NCBI GenBank assembly: GCA_025936675.1
Contig: JAICSX010000071.1
Location: forward strand, 1-7,412
DNA length: 7,412 nt
Source: Sphingomonas sp.
GTDB taxonomy: Bacteria; Pseudomonadota; Alphaproteobacteria; Sphingomonadales; Sphingomonadaceae
Direction of reading: 5' to 3'
A model generated the notes under the pieces. The model was not told the origin of the DNA. It saw only the letters and a program-made list of their open reading frames with translations, and made no database searches. Below are positions 5,701 through 7,412 of the stretch, in pieces (the stretch's first letter is position 1; every line of letters begins with the position of its first letter). Position numbers and translations under genes: made by a program.

Positions 5701-7059
5701 ATGAAGCTGAACACGAAATTTCTCCCCCCGATCGCGCTTGTCGGAGCACTCGCTCTGGTACCCGTGACCGCCAGCTCCTTCGCTGCAGCGGACACGACGA
5801 ACTACCAGGAGCTCGAGAAATTCATGAGCGTCTATGAGCGGGTAAAGGCGAACTACGTCGAGCCGGTCGATGACCATACGCTGATCAAGGGCGCGATCGA
5901 GGGAATGCTCGCGGCGCTCGATCCGCACTCTTCCTATTCAGAAGGCGCCGATTTCGACCAGCTGAAAGCGACCACCGACGGGAATTACGGCGGTCTCGGC
6001 CTCACCGTGTCGATGGAGGACGGCGTCGTGAAGGTCGTCGCGCCGACCGAGGACACGCCGGCCTGGCGCGCCGGGATCAAGGCCGGCGATTACATCACGC
6101 ACATCAACGGCGAGTTCCTCAACAACCTGACGCTCGACGAAGCGGTTTCGAAGATGAAGGGTGATCCCGGCACGACGGTGAAGCTGACCGTCATTCGCCC
6201 CGGTCACGACAAGCCGCTCGAGTTCACCGTCACGCGCGAGCGGATCGCTCTTCGCCCGGTCAAATGGGAGATCAAGGAGGGCGTCGGCTACATCAACATC
6301 AACACCTTCACGGGCAATGTCGCGGAGCAGACCAAGGCGGCGCTGATCGGCATCGACAAGGCGACTGGCGGGCATCCGCTAGGCTATGTGATCGACCTTC
6401 GTTCTAATCCCGGCGGCCTTCTCGACCAGGCAGTTGATGTCGCTGATGACTTCCTCGATAGCGGCGAGATCGTCTCCCAGCGCGGCCGGACCAAGGACGA
6501 TATCGAGCGCTATTACGCGAGGCCGGGCGACATGGCACACGGCCTTCCGGTCGTGGTGCTGACCGACGCGGGCACCGCAAGCGCCTCCGAGATCGTCGCC
6601 GGCGCCTTGCAGGATCATCGCCGGGCATTGATTATGGGCGAGCGGAGCTTCGGCAAAGGCTCGGTGCAGACGGTCGTCCAGACGGGCCCTGAAAGCGCTC
6701 TTCGGCTGACGACTGCGCGCTACTACACGCCGTCTGGCCGCTCGGTTCAGGCCGGCGGCATTGAACCCGACGTCGAGGTCCCGCAGCTCAGCGACCCCGA
6801 TTACAAGGATCGCGTCATCGTCCGTGAATCTGACCTTCGGCATCACCTGCTCGCGCAGGCGAAGGTCGACGACAAGCTCCTCGAGGGCGACGACAGTCCC
6901 GATCCGCGCTTCACCGCCAAGCCCGAGGAGCTGGAGAAGAAGGGGATCAAGGACTTCCAGCTCTATTATGCGCTGAATACGCTGAAGCGGCTCGCAGCTC
7001 CGGCGACGATTGCGTCGGCCGAGTCTGCCAGATCCTCAGCTGCCAAGAAGACGCGCTAA
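5701..7059 (+). CDS. ctpA: Carboxyl-terminal processing protease, S41 family (CtpA type)
   Basis: This is a periplasmic serine protease that recognises exposed C-termini through its PDZ domain and degrades or trims envelope proteins. The 452-residue product has a signal peptide or anchor (hydrophobic about 8-24, possible cleavage near SSFAA at 25-29), an N-terminal helical region with NYVEPVDDHTLIKGAIEGML, and a PDZ domain at about 95-178 with carboxylate-binding loop GLGL at 98-101. The S41 core follows: VIDLRSNPGGLLDQAV at 230-245, nucleophile Ser294 in GTASASEIVAGAL, Lys319 in SFGKGSVQ and Gln323. The Ser-to-Lys spacing of 25 and Lys-to-Gln of 4 match CtpB of Bacillus and E. coli Tsp, so the enzyme should be active. 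The C-terminal 80 residues are charged and less conserved. The ATG at 5701 is chosen for its signal peptide and AGGA; the frame is open to 5503, but that upstream part overlaps the EnvC-like gene in another frame. CtpA-type proteases next to EnvC-like proteins suggest shared control of peptidoglycan remodelling. Confidence 0.96.
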   Translation: MKLNTKFLPPIALVGALALVPVTASSFAAADTTNYQELEKFMSVYERVKANYVEPVDDHTLIKGAIEGMLAALDPHSSYSEGADFDQLKATTDGNYGGLGLTVSMEDGVVKVVAPTEDTPAWRAGIKAGDYITHINGEFLNNLTLDEAVSKMKGDPGTTVKLTVIRPGHDKPLEFTVTRERIALRPVKWEIKEGVGYININTFTGNVAEQTKAALIGIDKATGGHPLGYVIDLRSNPGGLLDQAVDVADDFLDSGEIVSQRGRTKDDIERYYARPGDMAHGLPVVVLTDAGTASASEIVAGALQDHRRALIMGERSFGKGSVQTVVQTGPESALRLTTARYYTPSGRSVQAGGIEPDVEVPQLSDPDYKDRVIVRESDLRHHLLAQAKVDDKLLEGDDSPDPRFTAKPEELEKKGIKDFQLYYALNTLKRLAAPATIASAESARSSAAKKTR

Positions 7060-7066
7060 GCAGCCG

Positions 7067-7412
7067 ATGAGCAAGGCCGTCGCGGTTCGATCGGGCCCAG
7101 GATTGTCGAGTGCCGCAGCCGCGCGACTAATGGCGCTGTTGCTTCCGCTGGCGCTGCTCGCCGGCGCTTTCGGCTCTCAGTATCTCGGCGGTCTCTACCC
7201 GTGCGAGATGTGCTGGTGGCAGCGCTACGCCCATATGGCGGCGATCGTCATGGCGGTGCTTGCGTTCACGGGCTCCGCTCAATCGTCGCGTGCGTGGGCG
7301 CTGACACTCCTCGCGGCGCTGGCGATCGCCGTTTCCGGGGCGATCGGAGTCTATCACGCGGGCGTTGAAGCGAAGATCTTCCAGGGTTTCACGCAGTGTA
7401 CTGCCGAAGTCT
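7067..7412 (+). CDS. dsbB: DsbB-like disulfide bond formation protein, 5' part (truncated by window end)
   Basis: The frame is open from the ATG at 7067 to the last base, giving 115 residues without a stop. DsbB-family inner-membrane proteins reoxidise the periplasmic thiol oxidase DsbA and pass electrons to quinone. Seen here: a short basic and polar N-terminus, a first membrane helix (about 21-42), then LYPCEMCWWQRYAH with the redox pair C46/C49 and the family's following QR (52-53), further hydrophobic segments at about 57-68 and 77-95, the GVYHAGVE motif (93-101), and C111 in FTQCT, which should be the first cysteine of the second periplasmic loop. Its partner lies beyond the window. The start follows the ctpA stop by seven bases; the ribosome site is weak, and an ATG at 7130 (residue 22) would begin right at the first helix and is less likely. 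It probably continues the same operon. Confidence 0.92.
   Translation, partial: MSKAVAVRSGPGLSSAAAARLMALLLPLALLAGAFGSQYLGGLYPCEMCWWQRYAHMAAIVMAVLAFTGSAQSSRAWALTLLAALAIAVSGAIGVYHAGVEAKIFQGFTQCTAEV

Overview
The window is GC-rich, densely coding chromosomal DNA from what is most likely an alphaproteobacterium, probably of the order Sphingomonadales. That placement rests on protein character and gene order (nadD, rsfS, rlmH, an EnvC-like M23 protein, an S41 protease and a DsbB-like protein in one run). It is inference from memory, not a database result. There are no tRNA or rRNA genes, insertion sequences, CRISPR arrays or phage genes, and no non-coding stretch longer than about 40 bases.

Layout. 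Positions 1-1080 (+) hold the 3' part of ftsH, the membrane AAA+ zinc protease. It runs tail to tail into a minus-strand gene (1077-2132) for a DUF3667-type membrane protein with an N-terminal four-cysteine zinc ribbon; the two stop codons share the palindrome CTAG. A 37-base divergent gap (2133-2169) separates that gene from a plus-strand run reaching the window end: nadD (2170), rsfS (2813), a secreted class A beta-lactamase-fold serine hydrolase (3226), rlmH (4065), an EnvC-like degenerate M23 protein (4491), a CtpA-type S41 protease (5701) and a DsbB-like quinone oxidoreductase (7067, cut by the window edge). Junctions in this run overlap or are at most 31 bases, so it is probably one operon.

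How the genes fit together. The first part of the run combines NAD biosynthesis (NadD) with two ribosome-directed proteins (RsfS, which silences the 50S subunit, and RlmH, which methylates 23S rRNA). The second part concerns the cell envelope: an EnvC-like amidase-activator candidate, a periplasmic processing protease and the disulfide-forming electron carrier. The serine hydrolase sits between rsfS and rlmH. It keeps the SxxK, SDN and KTG motifs of class A beta-lactamases, but has Ile where the deacylating Glu166 should be, Leu where Asn170 should be, and lacks about 19 residues of the loop between the first two motifs. It is therefore unlikely to be an ordinary penicillin-hydrolysing enzyme, and it is the most interesting item here.

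I found no wholly new multi-gene system. Most of the window is ordinary core genome, and the findings are mainly departures inside known families plus unusual gene junctions.
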